Origin: Opeltia flavorubescens
Lineage: Eukaryota; Ascomycota; Lecanoromycetes; Teloschistales; Teloschistaceae
Direction: 5' to 3'
DNA: 64,000 bases
NCBI GenBank assembly: GCA_000442125.1
Contig: KE546971.1
Location: 1,428,583-1,492,582 of the forward strand
The translations under genes were made by a program, and so were the position numbers. Position 1 is the first letter of the stretch. The number at the start of each line of letters is the position of its first letter. Below the pieces are notes generated by a model that did not search any database, was not told where the DNA came from, and saw only the letters and a program-made list of their open reading frames with translations. This document shows, piece after piece, positions 51,175 through 63,708 of the stretch.

Positions 51175-52042
51175 TCATGCAAAGCCGGTCTGCAAATTCT
51201 TTGATCCGGCGTTCCGTAGGTTCTCGATGGCGAGTTGAACGGCCTCAACAATAGCTTGCCACTCGAGCTGATGCATACGATTCTCTAGTTGCTCAAGGGT
51301 TTCGCCCTTATCAATATCTAATTCTTTGATCACTAAAGGCTGCCCCTGAGGACCACTCTTGATTAGTCCAAGAAGAAATCGATCGGCAAATGCATGACTA
51401 ACAGCGTCAATCTCCGCAATAACGTAATGCACCATAATACCAGTCTTGGTAACAGAACCGTCTTGGAAGGCCTTGTAGGCTCTTCCGATAGCATCAACGC
51501 CAGGAAAGCAACCTGGCAGTGCTGGATGGAGATTGAGAGCAGGCACACCCGATTCCGCAAGCGGATCGAGGAAAGCAGGCGAGAGGATATGCATGAAACC
51601 AGCACACACGACAAGGTTGGGCCGGTCAGCCAGTACAAGGTCTGCCAAAGCTTTGTCGTAATTTTCGCGAAGCGTATTATCTTTCAAGTCTGGGTGCTGT
51701 TCGCCAAACTTTTTCAAGTTATGATATGCAGTAGGGATCCCAGCATCACTGGCTCGGCGGCGCCCATATGCATTTAGGCGGTTGGAAATCACTCGTACAA
51801 TCTGGGCTTGTTGAATTCTGCCATCACTGATCGCGTCTATGATTGCTTGAAGGTTTGTACCCTGAGTGCAAATTAGAATTCAGATATGTACAGCTGGTTG
51901 AATTATTGATCGTCTTTGGCATCAAATAGGATGGAGTGCGTCGCAGGAAGTTCTTACATTGCCACTAGAGGGCTGTAAGCAATTAATAGATTTGAAGGAT
52001 CCATACATACGAGATTAAGACTGTGATCCTGACCTGTGGCAT
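51175..52042 (-). CDS. ADE8: Phosphoribosylglycinamide formyltransferase (GAR transformylase)
   Basis: Exons 52042-52011, 51964-51958, 51861-51403 and 51345-51175 give 222 residues, the usual size for the family. The second exon is 7 bp; it completes the nucleotide-binding start RITVLISGNGTNLQAIIDA. The last intron (51346-51402, 57 bp) has no stop and keeps frame, so it hides inside one ORF; removing it gives AEIDAGQPLVIKELDI, as expected. Catalytic region: VCAGFMHILSPAFL, NLHPALPGCFPG (active-site Asn and His) and the Asp of EID. It transfers a formyl group from 10-formyl-THF to GAR, the third step of purine synthesis. Only one base separates its stop from that of the convergent dipeptidase gene. 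It is divergent from ECM29. Confidence 0.9.
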
Positions 52043-52302
52043 GTTTGCTACTTGATATCCTTAATTCAAAATCACAGTCGTACACTTTACCATTTTGGAC
52101 ATGTACTTGGATTTCATACGGAGCAAAATAAAGGTTCGGAAGAGGCGCAGGTGGCGCGGCAGTGGCGTAAATTGATTACGCCAGTAACAGATGCCTACAA
52201 TTCATGACTGATACTAAGTGCATTCTTTTTAGATGTCTTTGCAGACCACTTCTTGTCGGGATATTCCAAATACTGCTCTACCCATTGTCATCATCAGTAA
52301 AT
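52043..52302. promoter_or_regulatory. Divergent promoter, ADE8 / ECM29
   Basis: 260 bp between start codons. The ECM29 frame is open upstream to another ATG at 52204, within this region, so the promoter may be shorter. No conserved sequence in that extension is known to me. Confidence 0.4.
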
Positions 52303-55300
52303 ATGGCAGCCACAGAGACACCAGAGGCGAAGGAGTTGAGTCTTGTCGGTAAAGTCGAGCTACGTATCGCTTTGACTGATTCAGATACCAAATTGGCATC
52401 GATACTCAATACATATTTACCTCCGTTGCTGCTCAAGCTGGCGTCAGACCATGTAAGTGTACGCAATAAAGTCATATCAATATGTCAGCACATCAATACC
52501 AGAATAAAAGCACCCCAGGTTAGACTACCTGTCAGCGGTTTGCTCAAACAGTATAAGGAAAACAATAATCCTCTCATTCGCCACTTTGATATTTTATATA
52601 TTCAACAGGGACTCGATAGACTTCCTATCCTTGAACGTCTGGACTTACTTCCTCTTCTCATAAATGGCATCAGCACAAATTTCTCACAGTCTTCAAAACA
52701 TGCGGCAAACATCTTCAATATGCTTTTAAAGATATTACATTCCCTGACTCTACCACCTCGGGGGTCAGCCGATGATATCAATTTGAGGCAGCACCTGGGT
52801 CTTATAGAAAGGGTCGAAGACGCCCAATTCGTTGCTTTATGGATAGGCAGACTGATCCTCTTCGCTCCGCACCTGTCGGACAAGCGTCTGCCGGGTCTTA
52901 GCGTGGCTGAATGTAACTTTCTACAACTTTATGACAGAAGTGATACCTGGCAGCCAGGCGCGGCTGGAGGAATGAATCTTGTGGAGACAAAGGTAGTCGC
53001 CGTCAAATTTCTAGCAAGTGGTGCATTCACCGACACAGAACGTTTCCTTCCAGCACTGTTTGCCTCTTCAGATCCGAATTCACGGCTTACCGACATCGGT
53101 GACGACATCCTAAAACGTGCTATTCCTGCCGTCTCATTAGAAGATGATGAGATCTTGAAACATCTGTTCCGCTTATATCTTGGGACTCGAGGCATCGAAG
53201 GCTCGTTACCTGCACGTGCTCCTTTGCAAACAAAAATTCTCGGCCTTTTGTCCAAGTCAAAACGAGCAACCTCGTACACAGCTGAAAGCATTCAAATAGT
53301 CAAGGAAGGTTTGACGTCAGATGACCAGGAAGGTTTCTCTTCCTCAGCGACAGCCGTCCAAGGTCTCGAAGCTTCGAAATTGCGAACCCAAGTCTTTGTT
53401 TACACGAATTGGCTCGCTCGGGTCAGTGATGCGTCTGACATTGGTACAATTGCGCCCACTATAGTGGNCCAACTACGTACGTACATCGAGAATCAGGGCT
53501 GGCCTACCTATCATGAAGCAACCAGTGGGCAAAATAGCCAAGCTACCAGTCTACGCAGCCTAGGATACGAGAGCATCGGTATTCTTGCCAGATCAAATCC
53601 AACGAGTTTGATCCTTGACGAACAGCTGGATCTTCTCCGATGGCTATTTGACTCTCTTGCCGCCGACTCAGCTGGACGTGAAGTTGGCCTTAGTATTGAA
53701 CAAGCTCTTTCGAGTGTCTTAGGAGTCTTCGGTGGAGAGCTAAGTACAGATTTTGAAGTGTCTCTGCAAGGCCTGCTTCTTCATAATATGCAAAGACAGC
53801 CAGGAGATAGCGAAGGGTCGAATTTGAAAATCTTTCGAAACACCCAATTTACAGCAGTTCGTTTTGCAAATCGATGTCTGCCATTCAAGAATACCAAGGC
53901 CCGATGGATGAACGTGCTTGCAATAAACCATGGTACCAATGACCGCCGGGAAATCTTGGAAGAGGGAAAAAAGGGATTAGATCCTTACTGGTACCGTATG
54001 CTCAATCCTGCGAAAACAACGATTGAGGACGATGGCGCTCTTCAAACTTCCAAATATGATTTTCCAGGCTTTGTTGACCTGGTCGAGCGATTTTTTGGCA
54101 GAGACTCGATCTGGAGGACTGATCGTCCTCCGAATGATCCAGTACCAATGGTAAATGCTTATGGTCCTGCTGTCATGTTCTGTCGCAATGTTCTCCTGCA
54201 CGAAGGACTTTCGCGTGATGCTCTCATTCTTGATAGTGAGTGGGAACGACAGCTCGAAGTGCTCGTAACAAGTGACGAGGAGGCCCGTCGGAAAATCAAA
54301 GATTACTTATATACCTTGACTCTAGATGACGGAGCATCTGTAGCTCTGAAGACACTCTTTCAAGCAGCGTTGAACGGACTTCTTCTCACGGATAGCAGAG
54401 CGGCTGCTTCGTGCGGTTCCTGTCTTTGGCAACTCTGCTCCTTGAGCCCCGATTCAATATTGAAAGGCCTCGCTTCGCATACTCATTTTCTCCGAGAACC
54501 TATAACTTCCAGTGATAAGATCTTACGCGAGACAAGCTCTCGCATTTTTGGCATTCTTGGATCGCACGAGGACTGCCCTCAAGACGTGCTGCAGAGTATG
54601 TTGGGAGAATTGAACGCAAAGAGTAAGAATTGGCGAGATGCAGTTGGTTCTCAGTTCCTCCAGATCCATGGCGCAATGCTTGCCTCTTCATATTACTGGA
54701 GCAGGCGAGCATTTCGTACCCACGCACGACTGAGTGCTGAGGAACAGGCAAACGTCAAAGTAATTAGAGATCTAAGTCTAGAGGTCTTAAGCGAGTCGCA
54801 CGATAGGAACCTTGTGGATGCAGCCATCATAGCCGTCACCGAGCTAAGTCTGTCCGGACTATTGGCACCAAGGTGGCTGGGCTCAGCGCACAGCGCATCC
54901 TCCGTAACCAGCAAACTATTAGAACATGCAGAGAAGGGAAATGAGAACGCCGTAAAGGCTCTTGGCTCGTTTGCAATGCAATGCGAAGAAGATTTCACCG
55001 ATGGAGCAATCTTCAAAAAGATTGTCGCAGCTTTATTCAAGCTACATAACGTCAGGGACCCTGCGATCCAATTTGCTGTTGGTGAAGCGTTTGGCTGTGC
55101 AGCAGCTGGGTGGCAGTCGAAATCCCTGACTTCTGCCCTGGATATCGATGGAAGCCCACCTCCTTCGGCTTCTCGAGAGAATGCTCTATCATTGGTTCTT
55201 GATCAAATCATGGAAGAATGCAAAACAACAAAGCCAGCTCTGAGACAGGCCTCGGCCATCTGGTTACTATGTCTTGTCCAATTTTGTGGACACCTCCCAC

Positions 55301-58143
55301 CCATTCGAGGGCGGCTACGAGATTGCCAATTGGCGTTCAAAGGATTTCTCACTGATCGCGACTCGTTAAATCAGGAGACGGCATCCCGCGGATTGAGTCT
55401 GGTATATGAAAAGGGTGACCGGGAGCTCAAAGATGACCTCATCCGGGATCTCGTAGGTTCGTTCACAGGATTGACTGCAAACATGGCCGGGACAATATCG
55501 GGCGAGACTCAGCTTTTCGAGCCCGGAGCGTTGCCGACGGGAGATGGCTCCATTACTACTTACAAGGATATTATGAGTCTTGCCGCTGAAGTTGGTAACC
55601 CAAGTCTGGTATACAAATTCATGTCGCTGGCAGCCAACAACGCTATCTGGTCGAGTCGGGCAGCTTTTGGACGATTCGGGCTGACTAACATCTTCAACGA
55701 CTCAAGTGTGGATGGATACTTGGCACAGAATCCCAAGTTGTATCCGGCTCTTTTTCGCTATCGTTTCGACCCCAATACCAATGTTCGCAATTCGATGAAT
55801 GATATTTGGAATGCATTGGTTCGTGAGCCTACAGCGACCATCGATCAGTATTTCGACACTATCATGAATGATCTGCTCAAGAACATCCTTGGAAAGGAGT
55901 GGCGTACCCGACAGGCTTGCTGTGCTGCTATTGCAGACCTCGTGCAGAGTCGGCCAGCGGCGAAGTATGAAAAGTATATTGGCGAGATTTGGACCTTGAC
56001 ATTCAAGGTAAGCTTGTCAGGCCCTTAGACTGCGCCATTGCCTCAATGTCTGATGGCCATGTAGGTTTGCGATGATATCAAAGAATCTGTTAGAACTGCC
56101 GCCATGGCGCTGGCAAGAGTCTTGGTTGGCATTTTGACAAGAGGTCTTGAAGCTGGCGATTCTTCCAGCCAGAGTGCCAGCACGATGCTCAAGAATGTGT
56201 TACCATTTCTTCTTAGTCCATCTGGATTGGAGTCCCCAGCCCAAGATGTCCAAGCATTCTCGCTCTCAGCCCTCCTACAAATCATCAAGAAAAGTAATAA
56301 AACGATTTTGAGGCCTTTTGTTCCTGAATTGATAGGAAGATTGGTCTTGTTACTTAGCTCCCTGGAGCCAGAAGGTATCGAGTACGTTCGCCTTCGAGCA
56401 GACCAGTACGGTGTGACAGAACAGCAGATTGACGACGCACGTTTGAGTGGCGTTCGTGGCTCGCCTATGCTAGAGGCTATAGAAAGATGTTTGGATTTCC
56501 TCGATGAGCCATCAATGCAAGAATTGCGAGGACCGCTCGAGCACGCAATCACTACTGGACTTGGCCTTCCGTCTCGGGTCGGAGGCAGCCGCGTGCTTGT
56601 ATCGTTGTCTACGAGGAACAACTTCATCTTCAGACCCCATGCCAGCCATTTCCTTCGCCTGGCACGCAAGCAAGTATTGGATCGCAATGATACAATATCC
56701 GCTTCGTACTCTGTCGCGTGCGGATATTTGGCTAGGCTCGCTCCAGATGACGAGATATTGAGGCTCATCGACTCTTGTCGGAAGCTGTATTTCGACTCGG
56801 ATGACGAGCGTCATCGTTTGGTTGCTGGCGAGATACTGTTGGCATTGTCGAAACACGCCACTGACAGGTTCAATGCGCTTGCTGCAGAGATCCTGCCTTT
56901 TGTCTTCCTAGCAAAGCATGACTCATACGATCGGGCAAGGACCGTTTTCCAAGATGCCTGGGATGAGACTGTAGGAGGTTCGCGAACGGTGTTATTATAT
57001 ATTCAGGAGATCATCCAAATGGCAACGCAGCATTTGAATTCTCCGAAATGGTCTCTCAAGCATACTGCAGCGTCCACTATCGCAGATTCTATCAGTGCAA
57101 CGGGAGGCGAGATCAGTGATCCCACTGCCCGGATTATATGGCCTGCTATCGAGAAAGCCGCCGACGGCAAGACCTGGGAAGGCAAAGAGAAAATTATCCA
57201 GGCATTGGTGAAATTTGCCGCTGCCAAGAATATTGTCACTGACAATAAAGAAATACAGGCTCAGATCCAGGTAAGTCTGCCATTGACACTATCTGTCTTC
57301 AAACCTTACGATTGATTACGAATGAATGGACTGATGCAATGCATTGCACAGAAAATCATGCTACGAGAAAGCAAAAGGAACAACCAGGCCTACCGTCCCC
57401 ATGCTCTAGCTTGCATTGCCGACTATGTCGAGCTGCGAGAATCGATCGATCTGGCTACAGAGATTTACGACATCACTGCACCAATCATAGAAGAATCTTT
57501 GGCTAGGCCGGACGAGATGGACCTTGATATGCAGTCAGAAAGTCGTTCTTCGAAACAAATGTATGGCAATTGCTTCAGTATCACAATGCGAAACGTAGTA
57601 GTGAGGTGACTAACCAGTGGCACAGAAACGAAGAGATTTTAGCCAATGCACAAGCAGCGCTGCTACGATCGATCAATCCACATGATCGGACCAATGAAGG
57701 TAAGTGCACCCTCAGTATTACGTTCGGGGTAATGTCCAACATCTTGACTTGTCACAGATCTTCATTCGAGCCTGTCTCGAGCCCTAGCGTTGACAGTGAG
57801 GGCCTTTTCGGAGACCGGCAGCAGGAAGGTGCATAACGCAATCTTCGACGCAGAAAAGTCACTATTTGAAAAACTGAAGAGGGCGCTTCCGCGGCCCGTC
57901 TCGGACCCGATAGCAACAATACTGATCAAGTTCATCCAGACACTATTCGAGACCAGGGATCTGGTGGAACAGACCCGGATCAAGGCCGCCGAAGCCGCCT
58001 TGGCCATGACCCCGATCGCCCGCAGCAACGAGCAAATGATGGTAAAGCTAATCGATGGGATCAACAATGCAAAAGCACAAGAGCGGTCCATGACAGTCCA
58101 GCAGAGCTTGGATCGTGTACAACGAGCAATATCACATCAATGA
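52303..58143 (+). CDS. ECM29: Proteasome adaptor and scaffold Ecm29
   Basis: Exons 52303-56007, 56065-57270, 57352-57560, 57626-57699 and 57758-58143 give 1859 residues, the family's usual size. It is a HEAT-repeat solenoid. The N-terminus ELSLVGKVELRIALTDSDTKL and LNTYLPPLLLKLASDHVSVRNKVI match Ecm29; later blocks KEWRTRQACCAAIADLVQ and the C-terminal KLIDGINNAKAQERSMTVQQ fit too. Ecm29 links the 19S regulatory particle to the 20S core and to motors or membranes, and checks assembly of the proteasome. The ATG chosen gives MAATETPEAKE; an in-frame ATG lies 99 bp upstream. A base N at 53468 leaves one residue as A, D, G or V. Small exons at the 3' end (209 and 74 bp) join in frame. Confidence 0.92.
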
Positions 58144-59789
58144 CCGATCGATATTCGGCACGCGGCATGTTCCGAAAAAGATGCATCTTTGATGCTGTCG
58201 AGTGTTACCTAATTTCGCGCGATAGCAATATGGCGACATGAATGGCGAATAAGGTAATTTGTCGAATGAAGATAAAGTACTTAGATGGCCGCTTATGCAA
58301 GGCTAAATTGTACGCTGGAAAACTAAAACTAGGACCGTACAATTGGGTTGAGATGGGCGCGAAGGAGGCCACTAGAGGGGTAGCTGGCCGTTAAACGTGC
58401 GGGAGGCACCAAATAGGGCTAATTGTCCACATGGTTCGGTGGCTCGAGCTTCGAGATGGGGGATCAACAGCGTGACCGCATTCACGGCTGTTTCATCTCC
58501 TTGGCCCATCGAGAGAGCTGCATCATGTGACGGAGGACAAATTTCTTGCTTGCCATGAGCGGTGAGGTGATGGCTATTCGATGAGCATGTTTCGAGAAAA
58601 GGGTAGGCCTGAGGATTGATGATGGTGAGCAGCTGTTTTGGGAAGGGTCCAGGTGAAGCTGTACCTTGCACCCAGGAGCAGATGATGGTAAATTGCAGCC
58701 CTCTTCCCATGTACTTACATCACACATAAGAGTAACGGTGATCGACATTGTAGCCTATCAGCGGGCCTTGGACAGTCCCGTTCCTCCCGTCCTTCCTTCA
58801 TGCTGGGAACAATGGGTAGGAAGGATTCGCCTGTTGAGAGATGAATACTCGTAATATCTTCGTGCAGCAGTTTTTGTAGGATTGCATGACGAGTAAGAGC
58901 ATAGCCACACGGACGCAAGACATGAGACTTGCTGACTACCTGACTTGTACTCTACCAGTCTTGGCGCCCAGGTGTTCGAATGTGTGCATACGGCGCCGCA
59001 AGAGTTTCTGCCTTTGGTAATGATGAGGCTGTCTTTAGGTTTCAGGCGATCTGCGAAGATCCATATCCGGAGCGGTGGACTAAGAGGCTGACGAGATGAC
59101 GATCCTCCACGCTCGTAACCAGCTGTGGTGCTGATAGACTCATGCCAATGTAAGCTAGCTGACAGGCTAAGCCTCAACGGTTCTAAGTTTTTGAAGTGAG
59201 GTTAACCGAGCCGACGAAGTCGAGGTTGCGATTGGTCGACGCAAGCATATCCAGATCGTAACTGTTCGCACATGGAAGCCACATGAACCGTGCATGCATC
59301 TCCCACAGTCCCAATTCTCTTTCCTGCCTTTCTCAAGCCAACCAGAGCCAAGGATGGGAGCTAACTATCACAGTGTCCTAAGATTCGGGGCCCCCTCCTC
59401 CGACTCTCCCCGGTTCTTCGTACAGTTCAGTGGCGGGTAATGCTCCACAAAACGTCCCCGCCGCCGCCGATCCAACGTCGAGCTGCACCTCTGTTAGGTA
59501 CTTTCTTAGCTCTCAAACGTTCGACCCTCATCCTGGTACCCGTATCACTGCGTGTCAGTCGACTATGTACCCTTGATTACCATGCTTGAGGCCTGAGCAT
59601 ATCTGTGCCTCTTGTCGATGTATGTCTAGACGTCTCACCTCAAGTCCTCACAGGTCCGCAAGACGTCTCAAGTAAGCTGAAGGGTAAGAAGACATCAGCT
59701 GTTCGGCGTTTCATGAATCTGCAAATTATACAAAATCATCGAGGTGAAGAAGATGAGAGTCCATCGTCCCACAAGACCCACCACACCAC
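58144..59789. promoter_or_regulatory. Intergenic, 1.6 kb, upstream of the Zn2Cys6 regulator
   Basis: Between ECM29 and the transcription factor. It should include the ECM29 3' UTR and a long promoter and leader for the regulator, as often seen for fungal regulators. An ATTGG lies near 59233. The frames present look like chance. A further 5' exon of the regulator cannot be excluded. Confidence 0.35.
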
Positions 59790-62682
59790 ATGGCTTTGGA
59801 TGTGCAGCAAAGCACGCGCTCAACACACCCTCATCTTGAGCAAGATTCTACTTGTAGACCGCATCTGCTGCATCTTACAGCACCATCACGCAAGCATTCT
59901 GTCAGCCCATTACATGCTACCTCTAGGACGGAACCTGCAGATATAGGCGCTACCATCTCTTACCTTTTGAGCCGCCTACCAACCCAGCAACAGACCTGCG
60001 GTGACGTTACACAAGCCAAACTGGCGCCCATGATTGAAATGCACGGCTTCGGTCACTTCTCAAGACCAAACCGTGAATGTCTACCTGCCATTGCTCCCAG
60101 AAAACGAAAATCATCTCCCTCTTCTGATTCAAGCCATAATGTCTCGCTCACATCAAAATCTGTGGCCGGTGTTTCAAGGACTCGGCTACCTCCGAGATCG
60201 AGGTTCGGATGCTGGTGAGTATCAATCGGTTTCCAAGCTTCAGTATCAAAGTCCACTAATGCTCTTTCCGCGCCAGGACCTGTCGAGTAAGTGACTCGCT
60301 ACTTCCTTGATTACTTGGAAGCATTGATATTTACCTTCTCGTAACAGACTCGTAAAGTCAAGTAAGACCTCTTCTGCTTATTCGTATTTGTCACACCTTT
60401 ACTCACACATTATTCTCAGATGCGATGAAGCTCGCCCAAAATGCAGTGTACGTCGTTATCAGTGACATACTACTTGCTACCGTACGGTACATTGACATGT
60501 CTCACAGCCCTGCACACGGCTCGGCCATCGATGCGATTACAATCCGAGGCTCTCATTCAAGGACGACACCCCTCGGGTAGTGGAAAAGATGCAACATTTG
60601 ACAGGTCAACCGGAAGATGTTTGGAATCGTCGGTGTCCTCCCTTCCACTAAAAGCGATTGATACTCATTTGCAATAGAGCTTCTTTTCCGTTTTTACGAT
60701 AGCCAGCTAACTACACATCGGAAGCATGACTTCCTCCCGCCATTTTCTACACTTACAAATGACGAGGACCGAGAGAAGAAAGCCGAATTCCGACCACCTG
60801 GAAGCTACAATGTCATCGTTACTCCCAGCAGTCTCGCCGGGCTGGAAGAATACAAGGCGAATCAAGACAGAGACAAAAGTCCGGTAACAGGAGGATCCAA
60901 GAGCTCAATCAACTCTTCCACCGACCTCGCGTGCCAGGATCTTGAGGCCAACGTAATCACTTCTAAGGATCCTGACACCGTCATGCTGCGTGTTTTCGAG
61001 GACAATACGAAAAAGCTTTCTTCACCGAGCTCTCCTTCATCTCGATTCGGACTTTCATCTGCGTCGAGTATGACTAGCCCTTCATCATCTGGTCACTTCT
61101 TTCAGCGTACGGACATGTTCACGCCACCTCCACTAACATTCGAGATCAAACCACAAGATAATCGAGACTGGCCCTTGATCTGTCATTACAGAAACATCCT
61201 TTCACGGCACCTCTTCCATGTACATCGAGGTTCGATTACGCCTGCATTGGCTCCTGGCGCTTTTTTCACCCAGGAGCTGTTTGAACGGACCGTGGCCACT
61301 TTTCGCCCTGTAAGAGCGTTTCTCAGTCTATTTGTTGGGAATGCGCTGATCCATATTAGCTTTATCATGCTCTGATGGCACTATGTGCTCTAGGTATTGC
61401 ACATCGTAGCGGTATTCAAAATCTTGATTCGCTGCAGCACTACCAACAAGCCCTACCTTGTCTACAGAAGACGTTGCGAAGCCCCGAAGATCTCTCATCT
61501 GATGGAGCCTTGTTGACCCATTTCATATTGCTGTTGTATGAGATTGCGGCTGCAGCACCTCGTAGCTCCAACCTTTGGTCGCAGCATCTTAACCAGCTCC
61601 TTCGTATATTTGTCCTCCGAAGTGAGATGTATGAGACGGAACCTTACTCGTTCTTGCTATGGTGGGTTTGTAATATCGACACTCATGCTTTAATATGTGG
61701 GACCAGCGATGGAGAGCTCGTGGATGCTATGCTTCAATACAACCTGTTTCCTACTGCAGACAATATCGTACAGCTCAATGGCGCCGGAGAATGCTACGAT
61801 CCCTTGACGGAAGAAGCGGCTGCTATGCCTGCTGTTCTGAACTTCAATCGCAAGATCGAGGTACTGACGTGTCGACTTGGACTCCTGAGAAGGAATCTGC
61901 AGCGAGAAGCTGAAAGCTTTGCAAGGCAAGGTATCAAGATGTCGAAATCGGATCTGCTAGAACGACAACGAAGAGTGACCGATATTCAAGATGCCTTACG
62001 ACGAACGTGGGCTGATCAGATGCCGCCTTCCATGGTAGCGGCAATAAGGAACAACAGCCTACCTACTCGGGCGAGGGGTATATTTGACAATGTGAGTCGC
62101 TCTCTCCTCCAAGAACATACTGGATTTTTTCTTTTTCTCACTATAAGTAACGACTGACAATTCATCTAGTCTTATGTCCTCTATCGCGCCTGCATCATTT
62201 ATTCCCACACTTCAATGTACCCCTCGCAACGACGCCCACCTTCCCCATACATGATCCCTAGTGCGATCTCCATACCGACTCAACTTACCGCCCAGCAATA
62301 CAATCCCTCCGCCCCGCCTCATCCCGCAAACCACTACCACCCGCCGCCTTTCGACCTAATGGAAACCGAAATTACGCTCTCTGCCCACGAGATCCTCCAC
62401 CTCACCCGCTCCATTATCGCTTCAGGCCATCATGAGCTGCGTTTCGCCGTCTTCCCTCTGTTCATGGCGGGATACGTGCTCCCATTGCAAGAACGTGGGT
62501 TGGCGCTGAATTTGATGGAGGGCATGGAGATGGAGAGTATTGGACGGAATACTAGGGCTACGAGGGAGTTGTTGGAAGATGTCTTTGAGAGGAGTGATCG
62601 AGGGGAGGGAATAGGGGCCAAGGGGGCGAGCGGGGTGGATTGGATACAGGTACTGGGGGAGAGGGGGTTGCAATTGATTTGA
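59790..62682 (+). CDS. Zn2Cys6 transcription factor with fungal-specific regulatory domain
   Basis: Eight exons: 59790-60214, 60277-60286, 60348-60361, 60420-60447, 60508-60628, 60678-61309, 61360-62091, 62170-62682; 824 residues. The zinc cluster (C141, C144, C151, C158, C161, C168; spacing C-x2-C-x6-C-x6-C-x2-C-x6-C) is complete only after splicing five exons, three of them 10, 14 and 28 bp. The linker reads RLGHRCDYNPRLSFKDD. The rest (HHFL-like DFLPPFSTLTNDED, then YHALMALCALGIAHRSG and LHQYQQ-like helices, AAAPRSSNLWSQHLNQLLRIF) resembles the Fungal_trans_2 regulatory domain. A serine-rich stretch lies near 340-370. The target is unknown; no metabolic cluster is next to it. The exact N-terminus is not certain. 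Confidence 0.85.
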
Positions 62683-63708
62683 TTTCTGTTCTTGGGGGAA
62701 AATTGGATAGGTTTACTGAGAGGAGTCTTCTGAGGCAGAAAGGGTAATTTACGCGATTATGATTTGCGGGATATTATGATGGGGAATTTTGGGGGGAAAT
62801 ATGGGTGATTGGACTATGGAAATACGCTTATGGATGGATAATGTATATACGATTGTTGTTTTCGGCGTTTCTAGTTGGAGAACAGGGAAAGAACATTCGA
62901 TGGGGTCGGAAAGTGGGTTGCAACAAGAATTTCATCGAGAAGGAAATTCCAAATTTTCTGTCGTGCCATATGGGAACCTAGTTGTATCACACCCAAGTAC
63001 TTTGCATACCGTGCCGCTGCCTATTTCCGCTTCCTTACTCCTTCTACCGCAAATAATCCTGACGGAAGACCCTTTGCGGAGGGATTGCCACGTGGTTATT
63101 TTCACGGGAGGGTGTGATGTGGGTTTTTGTCGTGCCGTATTTGTGCATTCATTACTGTCGGATGGTAATGTTACATTTCAAGTCTGACAGGGGTCTTGCG
63201 AGCGATGTGTGATGATGTTGGGGGCGAGAGAGCCCCTGGGGCTCTTTCTTGCCTCCGGTGGGCGGAGTAAGTTTTATATTGGGTTTTGGGAATTTTGATT
63301 GTTTTGGAGTTAGGGAGTGAGTGAATAGGTGGAGACGTTTTCGATGGAAGTTACTGAGACAGTCTCGATGGGGCTGTGAAAATTTGGCTGCTTTTTTCTT
63401 GGCTCGGGAGAATAGATCTGAGAGAGGAGTGTGGGTAGTTTTGGGATTGTCAGGTTGAGGACTCATGGTGATGGTGATGAAAAGATTATACATTTCTTTT
63501 CCCACTCTCCTGACTAATATTCTATACATCTTCCTCCTTGGCATCGATCCTCCTTGTCGACGTCCCCCCATTCCCACCCACGGCTTTTCTCTCCCCCAAA
63601 ACACCTGTCCACAGCCCGAACCCATCATTCAACTCAACTCATCTCGTCCCATCCCGTTTCACCTCTCTCCGCCTCCTGCCATACTCTCTCCTCCCCACTT
63701 TAGGTGAT
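62683..63708. other. Convergent intergenic region, 1 kb
   Basis: Between the stops of the regulator and the WH2 protein. The plus strand is G-rich at 62.7-62.9 kb and C/T-rich at 63.54-63.70 kb, so the latter is G/A-rich on the WH2 gene strand just past its stop. A 132-codon plus-strand frame at 62789-63187 does not look like a protein. Further WH2-gene exons here cannot be excluded. Confidence 0.35.

Noticed and set aside
52204-52302. Upstream ATG for ECM29
   Set aside because: It is a true ATG in frame, but the extra 33 residues are hydrophobic and unlike the Ecm29 N-terminus I recall; the ATG at 52303 gives the expected start. It remains a possible alternative.
62789-63187. Plus-strand 132-codon frame downstream of the regulator
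   Set aside because: Composition looks random, it overlaps expected 3' UTR, and nothing in it is recognisable.
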